A stretch of DNA of 64,000 nucleotides from assembly GCF_005116505.1 (NCBI RefSeq), contig NZ_SWBR01000004.1:404830-468829 (forward strand), in the 5' to 3' direction. This stretch comes from Pedobacter polaris. Lineage in GTDB: Bacteria; Bacteroidota; Bacteroidia; Sphingobacteriales; Sphingobacteriaceae. Of this stretch, positions 27,323 through 35,080 are shown piece after piece. The position numbers and the translations under genes are program-made. A model generated the notes under the pieces. That model was not told where the DNA came from. It worked only from the letters and a program-made list of their open reading frames with translations, and did no database searches. How positions within the stretch are numbered: the stretch's first letter is position 1; each line of letters opens with the position of its first letter.

Positions 27323-29245
27323 ATGTTAAAAACATTACTTAAAGCCATTGTTTTTTTTATAGTATTAGTTAGCACTGTTTCATTACATGCACAGAAAACA
27401 GTTGCGTTAAACGAAACTTCAAAAGAACACTTTTTTGTAAATAAGGAGATTGTTTGTTTAGAAGATCCTAGTAATAAGCTTACTATTAATGAAATTAAAA
27501 GTAGCAACTATGCTAATAAATTTATAGCTAATAAAGATTACTATCCTAAAAATTATAACCGTTCCTCAGCTTATTGGTACCGGGTTAAAGTTACATTTAC
27601 GAAAGATCTTGGTCATTCTGCCATAATTGAATTCTTTGATCAGATTACAGATCATATTGAAGCATATTTGCCAAATGAAAATGGAGATTATGTGAAAAGC
27701 TTGGCAGGAGCAGATTTAAACTTTTCAGATCGATCTTTCCATCACAAGAACTTTGAGTTTTTAATTAATAATGTAAAAAAAGGAGAATATTATTATTATT
27801 TCAGGGTAAAGTCTAAAGATAAAGTTAACGTAATTATCGTTTTTAGAACAGTAGAAAGATTTATAGGATATGCCCTTAGTGAGTATATCATGTTTGGGTT
27901 TTTCTATGGAATGATCGTGATTTTTAGCTTTCACAATCTATTGATGTTTCTGGCCGTAAAAAGACGGCAATATCTATTTTATATCCTTTATATTTTAAGT
28001 GTAGGCTTGTATGAAATGGCCACAGATGGGGTTGCCTTTCAATATTTATGGCCCAATCATCCCATATGGAATGAGTATGCTTATGGGGTTTCCCTCTTCT
28101 TTTTAAGTTCTTTTGGTTTAATCTTTACTAAGGAACTTTTACACGTTAAAATTAAGGCTCCAACTATAAATATAATTATTAATGTTTTATTGGTTATTCG
28201 GCTTTTATTCTTCTTAACCTGTTTATTTTATAATAATGATTGGTTTAAATACAAGTATCTAGAGTTTATTCCATTGTCATTGTGTTTTTTTACCGGCATT
28301 TACATTTGGTGGAAGAAGAAATATGGTCCAGCACGTTTCTTTGTTTTGGGGTACTTTTTCTTATTTACTGGTTTTATCATCAAAATTGTTCATATTCTAG
28401 GTTGGTCTAGGTTGTTTATTGGCAATGTTGTTGGCTATTATAGTTTAAGTTTTGGATTTCTTTTAGAAATGGTATTTCTATCCTTTGCTATTGGAGATCA
28501 GGTAAGGATTTTAAAACGAAAAAAGGAGAATGCAAGAAAACAGATCATTAAACAAATGCAAGTTAATGCAGAGTTAAAAGATAATATCAATAAAGATCTA
28601 GAAATAAAAGTTGAGGAGAGAACGAAAGAAGTACAACAAAAATCTAAGGAGTTATTGCAAAAGAATGTAACTATTGAGCATCAGAATGAAGAATTACTGT
28701 CTAAAAATACTTTACTAGAACAACAGGCTGAAGAGATCTCTAGAATGAATATTCTTTTAGAAAAAGATAACATAAACCTTAAAACTAATATAGAAAAAGT
28801 AACTGATGCTCGTGTTAATGCAACCGAGTTGGATTTTGATGAGTTTAGTTTGAAATATCCCGACAGAGATACTTGTTATAAATTCCTGTCAGAGTTAAAA
28901 TGGGAAAATGGATATGCCTGTATTAAATGTGCTAATACCTCTTATTGTAATGGTAAAGTTCCATTTAATAGAAGGTGCACAAAGTGTGCATATGAGGAAT
29001 CAGTTTTGCATCAAACCATTTTCGAAAATAATCGTATTCCTATCAACAAAGCCTTTTATCTCGTTTATCTAATGTATAACCATAAAGGTGCAATTTCTTC
29101 TCATAAATTATCAGAAAAGCTAGGCATTAGACAAAGCACCTGCTGGACCTATGCTTCTAAAATTAAAAAGGTAATGGAAGAACGCAAGAAGGATTTAAAA
29201 GGGGTGGGGAAATCTGGTTGGAGAAAGTTGGTGTTAGATAAATAA
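27323..29245 (+). CDS. 7TM-DISM membrane sensor fused to an IS1595-type transposase zinc ribbon
   Basis: A signal peptide (to about residue 23) is followed by a 7TMR-DISMED2-type extracellular domain (about 30-170), a seven-helix membrane region (about 185-395) and a long coiled coil (about 395-500). A C-terminal module follows from about residue 512. It has F-S-L-K-Y-P-D-R-D-T-C, then C533-I-K-C536 and C552-T-K-C555, then a helical I-N-K-A-F-Y-L-V-Y-L stretch. That order matches the N-terminal zinc-ribbon and helical part of IS1595-family transposases; the catalytic DDE domain is absent. I infer a transmembrane one-component regulator that senses a glycan-related signal outside and binds DNA with the transposase-derived part. 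It lies upstream of the first susC and is probably its regulator. Confidence 0.85.
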   Translation: MLKTLLKAIVFFIVLVSTVSLHAQKTVALNETSKEHFFVNKEIVCLEDPSNKLTINEIKSSNYANKFIANKDYYPKNYNRSSAYWYRVKVTFTKDLGHSAIIEFFDQITDHIEAYLPNENGDYVKSLAGADLNFSDRSFHHKNFEFLINNVKKGEYYYYFRVKSKDKVNVIIVFRTVERFIGYALSEYIMFGFFYGMIVIFSFHNLLMFLAVKRRQYLFYILYILSVGLYEMATDGVAFQYLWPNHPIWNEYAYGVSLFFLSSFGLIFTKELLHVKIKAPTINIIINVLLVIRLLFFLTCLFYNNDWFKYKYLEFIPLSLCFFTGIYIWWKKKYGPARFFVLGYFFLFTGFIIKIVHILGWSRLFIGNVVGYYSLSFGFLLEMVFLSFAIGDQVRILKRKKENARKQIIKQMQVNAELKDNINKDLEIKVEERTKEVQQKSKELLQKNVTIEHQNEELLSKNTLLEQQAEEISRMNILLEKDNINLKTNIEKVTDARVNATELDFDEFSLKYPDRDTCYKFLSELKWENGYACIKCANTSYCNGKVPFNRRCTKCAYEESVLHQTIFENNRIPINKAFYLVYLMYNHKGAISSHKLSEKLGIRQSTCWTYASKIKKVMEERKKDLKGVGKSGWRKLVLDK

Positions 29246-29349
29246 ATTGTAAAATATGCTTTCACTTTCGTTTAAATTGGCTCTAAAGGACTCAACGCAT
29301 CTACTCGTAAAGTGTTTGCATATTTATTCGGTCTTTTCCAAACATTAAG

Positions 29350-29370
29350 ATTGCCAGTCGAGCTGGCAAT
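29350..29370. repeat. REP-like palindrome
   Basis: ATTGCCAG (29350-29357) and CTGGCAAT (29363-29370) form perfect 8-base arms around TCGAG, followed by GACG. The same frame of bases, with other arm sequences that still pair, recurs at 39958-40041. Confidence 0.6.
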
Positions 29371-29565
29371 GACGCCATATGAGATTGGTCTATATTTTTA
29401 ATACCCTCATCAAATTTATACTATCCATTGGTAGGTATTGGGTCTGTAGTTCGACCTCGCTGTGGGTTCGCCATTGGTTGTGTGCTAGTTCCTACCATCA
29501 AGCAAATGTTCCAATAATAAGTCAAAAACATTTTTATAAATAATCCAAGTTTTTATTAAAATACT

Positions 29566-29609
29566 TGGACACATACTGGACTTATGTTGGACTCATATTG
29601 GACTCATTA
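29566..29609. promoter_or_regulatory. four TGGAC direct repeats with exact 11-base period
   Basis: TGGAC occurs at 29566, 29577, 29588 and 29599. The 11-base units agree beyond the core (TGGAC, then mostly T-C-A-T or close variants). A period of about one helical turn puts every core on the same DNA face, as expected for a cooperative or multimeric regulator. It lies 486 bases before the susC start and 320 bases after the sensor gene. It is a candidate target of the 7TM-DISM/zinc-ribbon protein. Confidence 0.55.
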
Positions 29610-29749
29610 CTTATTTTATACGACTCAGATATGATCTAAAGGTGTTGACGGTTCAAATATATTAAGTGATTTGATGCCCTTAGTAGCAAGGATTCTATTT
29701 GTAATTTTACTTTGCGGTTCTTTAGATTGAGGCATCACTAGCAAACCTA

Positions 29750-29797
29750 AAAGGTGTAGAAAAATCTGGCTGTGGAAAGCTCGTGCTTGACAAATAA
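29750..29797 (+). pseudogene. relic of the sensor gene's C-terminal end
   Basis: Sixteen codons read K-G-V-E-K-S-G-C-G-K-L-V-L-D-K-stop. The sensor gene ends K-G-V-G-K-S-G-W-R-K-L-V-L-D-K-stop, so 12 of 15 residues and the stop position agree. The bases before it do not continue the match in an obvious way. This suggests that a second copy of a related gene once stood here and was mostly deleted. Confidence 0.55.
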
Positions 29798-29873
29798 TTA
29801 CCATTAACGCAATCATCGTACTGTTTTAACTACTTTGTAAGTAAATCCTTTAAATTTTATTCGAATTTTTTTA

Positions 29874-29969
29874 ATGCGATTAAAGCGTATAATCGTTTTT
29901 AAATCTATTTTATGTATATGTCATAAAATCAGTTGTTTATGTAATTAACCTTATGCGCATAAAGCGTAT
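29874..29969. promoter_or_regulatory. pair of 17-base repeats, putative operators for the susC promoter
   Basis: ATGCGATTAAAGCGTAT (29874-29890) and ATGCGCATAAAGCGTAT (29953-29969) agree at 15 of 17 bases and are 79 bases apart. Each has an imperfect dyad (ATGCG against CGTAT), and the second overlaps the palindrome TTATGCGCATAA. They end about 50 bases before the proposed promoter. Such sites fit a dimeric regulator, but which protein binds is not known. Confidence 0.45.
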
Positions 29970-30017
29970 CAAAATCATTATAACTTGCTAAAAATCAGTA
30001 TTTTATGAAATATTTTA

Positions 30018-30050
30018 TTTGCAATTATAAAGGCTAATCGCATATATTTA
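30018..30050 (+). promoter_or_regulatory. Bacteroidota-type promoter of the susCD operon
   Basis: TTTG at 30018-30021 is followed after 21 bases by TATATTTA at 30043-30050. It is close to the phylum consensus of TTTG, about 19 bases, then TAnnTTTG. The susC start codon is 45 bases downstream. Confidence 0.5.
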
Positions 30051-30094
30051 CCTCACCAAATTTTTTGGAATACTAACAAACCAAATTAAACTGT

Positions 30095-33000
30095 ATGAGG
30101 AAAATTCTATTAAAAAGAATTTTGCGGAAAATTTCTATAACACTACTCTGGTGTTTACTTCTGCAAATTAATGCTTCAGCTTTTACTGCAAAAGGTAGTA
30201 TTAAGCTAAATTATCTAAAAACATTAAAAAACGCTTCATTAAAAACTGGCATTAAAAACACAAAAAATCGTTGGATTGATGTAACAGGTGTTGTAAAAGA
30301 CGCAAGTGGGCCACTTCCAGGTGTGGGTGTAAAAGTGAAAGGAACCAGCAATGCCATTTCAACGGATGGTGATGGTAGATTTTTACTGAAAAATGTTCCA
30401 AGTGATGCAGTACTTGTTTTTTCTAGCATTGGCTACAAAAATCAAGAAGTTCCCTTAAATGGTAAAACAGTACTTAACATTACTATGGAAGAAGATGCTC
30501 AAGGTCTAAACGAAATTATTGTGGTGGGTTATGGAACTCAAAAGAAAGCGAGTGTAACTGCAGCAATTTCTCAAATTGGGGCTGAAGAGATCATGAAATC
30601 GCCAACGCCAAATCCAACCAATAGTTTAATTGGTAGGTTGCCAGGTTTAATCGCGGTACAAACAAGTGGGCAACCAGGGGCTGACGCTGCAACCATTAGA
30701 ATACGTGGTATAGCAACCCTAAACTCAGCAAGTGCATCTGCTATTGTTGTAGTAGATGGTATCGAGCGACCAAGTTTTGCAGATGTTGACCCGAATGAAA
30801 TTGAAACGGTGTCTATTTTAAAGGATGCGGCTTCTACTGCTATTTATGGATTAAAAGGTGCAAATGGTGTAATTGTAATTACTACCAAAGTTGGTAAAAT
30901 TGGAAAGCCAAGAGTTACCTACACTGGTAATTATGCAGCGCAAACTTATACAGGTTTAGCAGTTGGTTTACCAGCACTAGAAAATGCTCAGCTTTTAAAC
31001 CAATCTTATCTTAACGACGGCAAACCAGCACCATTTTCAGATGATGCTATTCAAAAATTTGCAGATAAGTCTGATCCAATTGGTTATCCAGACGTGCAAT
31101 GGTTTGATTATTTAACTAAAAAATATTACTCTCAAACTCAACACAACATTAATATTAATGGGGGTACTAAAATAGCCAAGTATTTTGTATCAGCGGGTTA
31201 TTCGTTTCAGGATGGTATTTTCAAAAAATTCCCATCACCTTATGGCATTAATACTGTACCTAATTATAACAGATACAATTTCCGTTCAAACGTAGATTTA
31301 ACTTTAAATAAAGACTTAACGGTTGGTATTAAATTAGGTGGACGCTTTGCAACACGTTACCAACCTTCTGGTTTATTATCATCTTCTGCTTTTTCTTATG
31401 ATACAATTGAAGGGATGATTTCTCGTATCTTACAAGTTCCAGCGTATGCTTATCCGGTTACTTTACCAGATGGAAGAATAACAGCAAATCCAAACGTAGG
31501 TACAAATATTTGGAACCCTTATGCAATTTTAACTCGTTACGGTACGCGTAATGATGATATCAATACAATTGAAAGTACTTTTAATGTTGATTATAAGCTA
31601 GATTTTATAACTAAAGGTTTGTCTTTTAAAGGGAATTTTGGTTATGATTCTTATTATAACAATGTGGAGAGAAGAAATGCAAACTGGGCAGCTTATGTGT
31701 ACAACCCTATTACAAAAGAAGCTACACTTTCTACAGATACACGCAACCGTGATGAGCCTCTTGGTGCAGTACAAGATGGTGGCGTAACTTCTGGAAGCAC
31801 AAACATGAACTTACAAACGGGTTTTTATTACGAACGCGAATTCGGTAAAAACAGGGTTACAGGTACGTTACTAGGTACACGTCAATTAATTCGTACAACA
31901 GGCGGTACTGCATTTACTGCCCCACCAAGAGCAGCACAAGGTTTAGCAGGTCGTTTGTTTTATAATTATGATGAAAGATATACAGTTGAGGTTAATGGAA
32001 CTTACAATGGTTCAGAAAACTTTGCACCTGGTTTAAGATATGGTTTCTTCCCTTCTGTTTCTGCTGGATGGACGTTAACTAATGAACCTTTTTGGAAAAA
32101 GAATAACATTTTAAGTTATTTAAAACTAAGAGGCAGTTATGGTTTGGTAGGTAATGATAGGGTATCCGACAATCGTTTCTTGTATCTAACCACTTTCTCT
32201 GGAAATACTTCGGTACCATTCGGAAATCCTTTGTCAATTACGAATTTCCCAACTTTATTTATTGGTGATAATGCATTAGGGAACGATGTGGTTACTTGGG
32301 AAACAGGTTACAAAAGAAACATCGGTTTAGAAACTAGGTTCTTAAGAGACAGGCTAAAGTTAAATATCGATGTTTTTGATGAAACCCGTAAGGATATCTT
32401 AACCTCATCTTTAAGTGGTTCATTACTTTTTGGACATAACTATCCTCAATTTAATAGGGGAGAAGTTTATAACAAAGGCTATGAGGTAGAGCTAGATTAC
32501 CAAAATCAAATTGGCCAGGTATCTTTTGGTTTAAATGCCCAAGTTGGTTATGCTAAAAATAGAATTGTAGAAAATGACGAACCAGATGGCACACCAGATT
32601 TTCAAGCTAGAAAAGGTAAAAGTGTAGGCCAGTTTATAGGTTATGTTAACGATGGTTTTTATACATCGGCAGCAGATATCGCCTCATCAGTTAAACAACA
32701 AGGTTTTACACCAATACCAGGAGATTTAAAGTTTAAGGATTTAGATGGTGATGGTTTGATTACAACATTAGATCAAACTTCTATTGGTTACACTAGCAAT
32801 CCTGAATATGTTTACAGTTTTACACCTCGTATTTCTTATAATGGCATTACTTTATCTGTAATGTTTCAAGGTGTTGCAAACGTAAGTTCTAATGTAATTT
32901 TAAGTGAGCAAAACAACGGTCAGCAAATGTATCCTTTCATGTTAAATGCATGGACTCCAGCCAATGCTGCAACTGCAACTTGGCCAGCCTTGCACTCTAG

Positions 33001-33289
33001 AGGAACCGCGTCATTAAATTATGCATTAAATGACTATACCTTACAAAATGGTGCTTACTTAAAAATAAGAAATGTAGAGTTAGCTTATACTTTACCTAAA
33101 GCATGGTCAAGTGCTTTAAAGCTAAGCAACATCAGGGTGTTCTTGAATGGGCAGAATTTATACACATGGACTAAATTTAAGATGTATGTAGATCCAGAAA
33201 ACTTAAATGTTGTTAATCAGACATTTCCATTGCAAGCGCTATATCCAACTTCTAAAGTTTACAACTTTGGTTTAAACATTAATTTTTAA
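30095..33289 (+). CDS. SusC/RagA TonB-linked outer membrane transporter (first)
   Basis: A 1064-aa TonB-dependent transporter. After a signal peptide and a short linker, a carboxypeptidase-regulatory-like beta-sandwich spans about residues 60-140 (V-T-G-V-V-K-D, then T-D-G-D-G-R-F). The TonB-box-like E-I-I-V-V-G-Y-G-T-Q-K-K follows. The plug domain has I-R-G-I-A-T-L-N-S and V-V-V-D-G-I-E-R-P, and the rest is the beta-barrel ending in a terminal F (L-N-I-N-F). SusC proteins import oligosaccharides together with a SusD lid. The susD partner starts 1 base after the stop. The promoter and repeats upstream make it the first gene of the locus. Substrate is inferred only from neighbouring enzymes. 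Confidence 0.93.
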   Translation: MRKILLKRILRKISITLLWCLLLQINASAFTAKGSIKLNYLKTLKNASLKTGIKNTKNRWIDVTGVVKDASGPLPGVGVKVKGTSNAISTDGDGRFLLKNVPSDAVLVFSSIGYKNQEVPLNGKTVLNITMEEDAQGLNEIIVVGYGTQKKASVTAAISQIGAEEIMKSPTPNPTNSLIGRLPGLIAVQTSGQPGADAATIRIRGIATLNSASASAIVVVDGIERPSFADVDPNEIETVSILKDAASTAIYGLKGANGVIVITTKVGKIGKPRVTYTGNYAAQTYTGLAVGLPALENAQLLNQSYLNDGKPAPFSDDAIQKFADKSDPIGYPDVQWFDYLTKKYYSQTQHNININGGTKIAKYFVSAGYSFQDGIFKKFPSPYGINTVPNYNRYNFRSNVDLTLNKDLTVGIKLGGRFATRYQPSGLLSSSAFSYDTIEGMISRILQVPAYAYPVTLPDGRITANPNVGTNIWNPYAILTRYGTRNDDINTIESTFNVDYKLDFITKGLSFKGNFGYDSYYNNVERRNANWAAYVYNPITKEATLSTDTRNRDEPLGAVQDGGVTSGSTNMNLQTGFYYEREFGKNRVTGTLLGTRQLIRTTGGTAFTAPPRAAQGLAGRLFYNYDERYTVEVNGTYNGSENFAPGLRYGFFPSVSAGWTLTNEPFWKKNNILSYLKLRGSYGLVGNDRVSDNRFLYLTTFSGNTSVPFGNPLSITNFPTLFIGDNALGNDVVTWETGYKRNIGLETRFLRDRLKLNIDVFDETRKDILTSSLSGSLLFGHNYPQFNRGEVYNKGYEVELDYQNQIGQVSFGLNAQVGYAKNRIVENDEPDGTPDFQARKGKSVGQFIGYVNDGFYTSAADIASSVKQQGFTPIPGDLKFKDLDGDGLITTLDQTSIGYTSNPEYVYSFTPRISYNGITLSVMFQGVANVSSNVILSEQNNGQQMYPFMLNAWTPANAATATWPALHSRGTASLNYALNDYTLQNGAYLKIRNVELAYTLPKAWSSALKLSNIRVFLNGQNLYTWTKFKMYVDPENLNVVNQTFPLQALYPTSKVYNFGLNINF

Positions 33290-33290
33290 G

Positions 33291-35045
33291 ATGATGAGAA
33301 ATTATAAAATATATACAGTTATTTTCTTGTTAACGCTCTGCTTTATTTCTTGCAAGAAAGATTTCTTGGAAAGAACACCTGGAGTGGCGTTAACTGAAGA
33401 TGAGATTTTTGCAGATCCTGCACAAGCAGCTCGATTTGCAGATAATGCCTATAATTATTTAATTACAAAGTATGTTCGTTTAAACGATCACAGGGGAGCT
33501 GTTTCTCAGGCATCTGATGAAGCGGTTTCTGGAAATTCAGAAGGAACGGTAACTTCTTTAAATCGTGGTTTATATCACGAGCACTCTACCCAAGCATCTT
33601 TAAATGACATTGGTGATGTATGGAGATTAATGTACAAGGGAATAGCTATCCACGTTAAAATGTTAGATAGAATAGCTTCAGTGCCGCCATCTCCTAATGC
33701 TACGGTGCCAATTTTTGATCATAAACGAGTAGAGGGCGAAATGAGATTTTTACGTGCCTTATCTTATTTTGAGCTAACCAAAAGATTTGGTGGTGTACCT
33801 ATTATAGATAAGGTTTATGGCCCACTTGATGAGCTTAACCTACCTCGTAGCTCTTATGATCAAGTTACAAAACACATTTTAGATGATCTAGAGATTGCCA
33901 TTACCAAATTAGGTACAGATACAGAATATGGTACATCTAATTATGGTAGACCAACTATTGGTGCAGCTTTAGCACTAAAGGCTCGTGTTTTATTATATGC
34001 AGCAAGTCCGTTAAATAATCCAACAAATGATAAAGCAAAATGGAAATTAGCAGCAGATGCAGCAGCCGAAGTAATGAAAGGTGATGTTGGACTTGCTCGC
34101 CAAACTTATGCTTTGCAAGCCACTTATGGTGACATATTAAACCTTCCTAATTCACCAGAATATATCATGATCAGGATTAAAGGTAATACACCTTTAGCTG
34201 GCGAAATGATGCAAGATTTTTCTATGTCTCCAGGTTCTGGTGGTGCACAAGGCCAGATGAACCCAACGCAAAATCATGTGGATATGTATGAGATGGCAAA
34301 TGGTAAAGCGATTACAGATCCAACTTCTGGTTATAATCCTGCTACTCCATATGTTGGTAGAGAACCTCGTTTCTACAACAACATTATTTATAACGATTTG
34401 CCTTGGCAAGGTAGAAGAATACAAGTTTATTCTACTATCACCAATGTAAATGGAGTTCCAACAACTACTTATGGCTTAGACTGGAACCCTGGTAACATTA
34501 CCTATACCGCAACACGTTATTATAGCAAAAAATACTGGCCAGAGGTTTACAGAACGGTGGGCGGTAGTACAACCTTACTTAATTATATCTATTTCCGCTA
34601 TGCTGAGATATTATTAAATTATGCAGAAGCACAGAATGAGTTTTTAGGTGCGCCTGATGCTAGCGTTTATGATGCTATTGTTAAAATTCGTGCAAGAGCA
34701 GGAATTACGAAAGGTGCTGGTGTATATGGTTACGGCTTAAAAGACGCAATGACAACAGCCGAAATGCGTGAAGTGATTAGACATGAGCGTGCTATTGAAC
34801 TATCTTTTGAAGATCACCGCTGGTACGATATTATGCGTTGGAAAATTGGAGCAACAACTATTGCTGTGCCGATGAAAGGTATGGATGTATTTAGAAATGC
34901 AAATGGCACTTTCACTTACAATGTGATCACATTGGGCAGTGGTTTCCAAAAAGTTTGGAATGAAAGACAAAACCTTTATCCAATCCCTAGAACAGAGATT
35001 TACAAAAGTAAAGGAGTGTTAACTCAAAATCCAGGCTGGGAGTAA
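33291..35045 (+). CDS. SusD/RagB surface glycan-binding lipoprotein (first)
   Basis: 584 aa with a lipoprotein signal peptide; C21 in L-C-F-I-S-C-K-K is the lipidation site. The SusD fold is shown by the N-terminal F-L-E-R-T-P-G, R-F-L-R-A-L-S-Y-F-E-L-T-K-R-F-G-G-V-P in the TPR-like part, and the C-terminal R-H-E-R-A-I-E-L-S-F-E-D-H-R-W-Y-D-I-M-R-W. SusD caps the SusC barrel at the cell surface and binds glycan. Two ATGs stand side by side at 33291; either could be the start. It pairs with the transporter just upstream, and a gap of 35 bases leads to the second pair. Confidence 0.92.
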   Translation: MMRNYKIYTVIFLLTLCFISCKKDFLERTPGVALTEDEIFADPAQAARFADNAYNYLITKYVRLNDHRGAVSQASDEAVSGNSEGTVTSLNRGLYHEHSTQASLNDIGDVWRLMYKGIAIHVKMLDRIASVPPSPNATVPIFDHKRVEGEMRFLRALSYFELTKRFGGVPIIDKVYGPLDELNLPRSSYDQVTKHILDDLEIAITKLGTDTEYGTSNYGRPTIGAALALKARVLLYAASPLNNPTNDKAKWKLAADAAAEVMKGDVGLARQTYALQATYGDILNLPNSPEYIMIRIKGNTPLAGEMMQDFSMSPGSGGAQGQMNPTQNHVDMYEMANGKAITDPTSGYNPATPYVGREPRFYNNIIYNDLPWQGRRIQVYSTITNVNGVPTTTYGLDWNPGNITYTATRYYSKKYWPEVYRTVGGSTTLLNYIYFRYAEILLNYAEAQNEFLGAPDASVYDAIVKIRARAGITKGAGVYGYGLKDAMTTAEMREVIRHERAIELSFEDHRWYDIMRWKIGATTIAVPMKGMDVFRNANGTFTYNVITLGSGFQKVWNERQNLYPIPRTEIYKSKGVLTQNPGWE

Positions 35046-35080
35046 TCAGTTAATTTATAACGCTAAGATTTTATTCAATT

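Larger units (their letters stand above)
29246..30094. other. 849-base regulatory and relic region before susC
   Basis: No intact gene is present. In order it holds a REP-like palindrome (29350-29370), four TGGAC units with 11-base period (29566-29609), a relic of the sensor gene's 3' end (29750-29797), a pair of 17-base repeats (29874-29969, including the palindrome TTATGCGCATAA at 29951-29962) and a Bacteroidota-type promoter (30018-30050). The density of signals fits the control region of the polysaccharide locus. Confidence 0.6.

Noticed and set aside
29440..29500. tRNA-like GTTCGACC segment
   Set aside because: No acceptor stem or anticodon arm can be formed around it.
29566..29609. TGGAC array as a CRISPR
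   Set aside because: The period is only 11 bases with no unique spacers and no cas genes, so it is not an array of that type.
29625..29816. Minus-strand ORF of 63 codons before susC
   Set aside because: It covers the sensor-gene relic on the opposite strand and shows no protein-like features.
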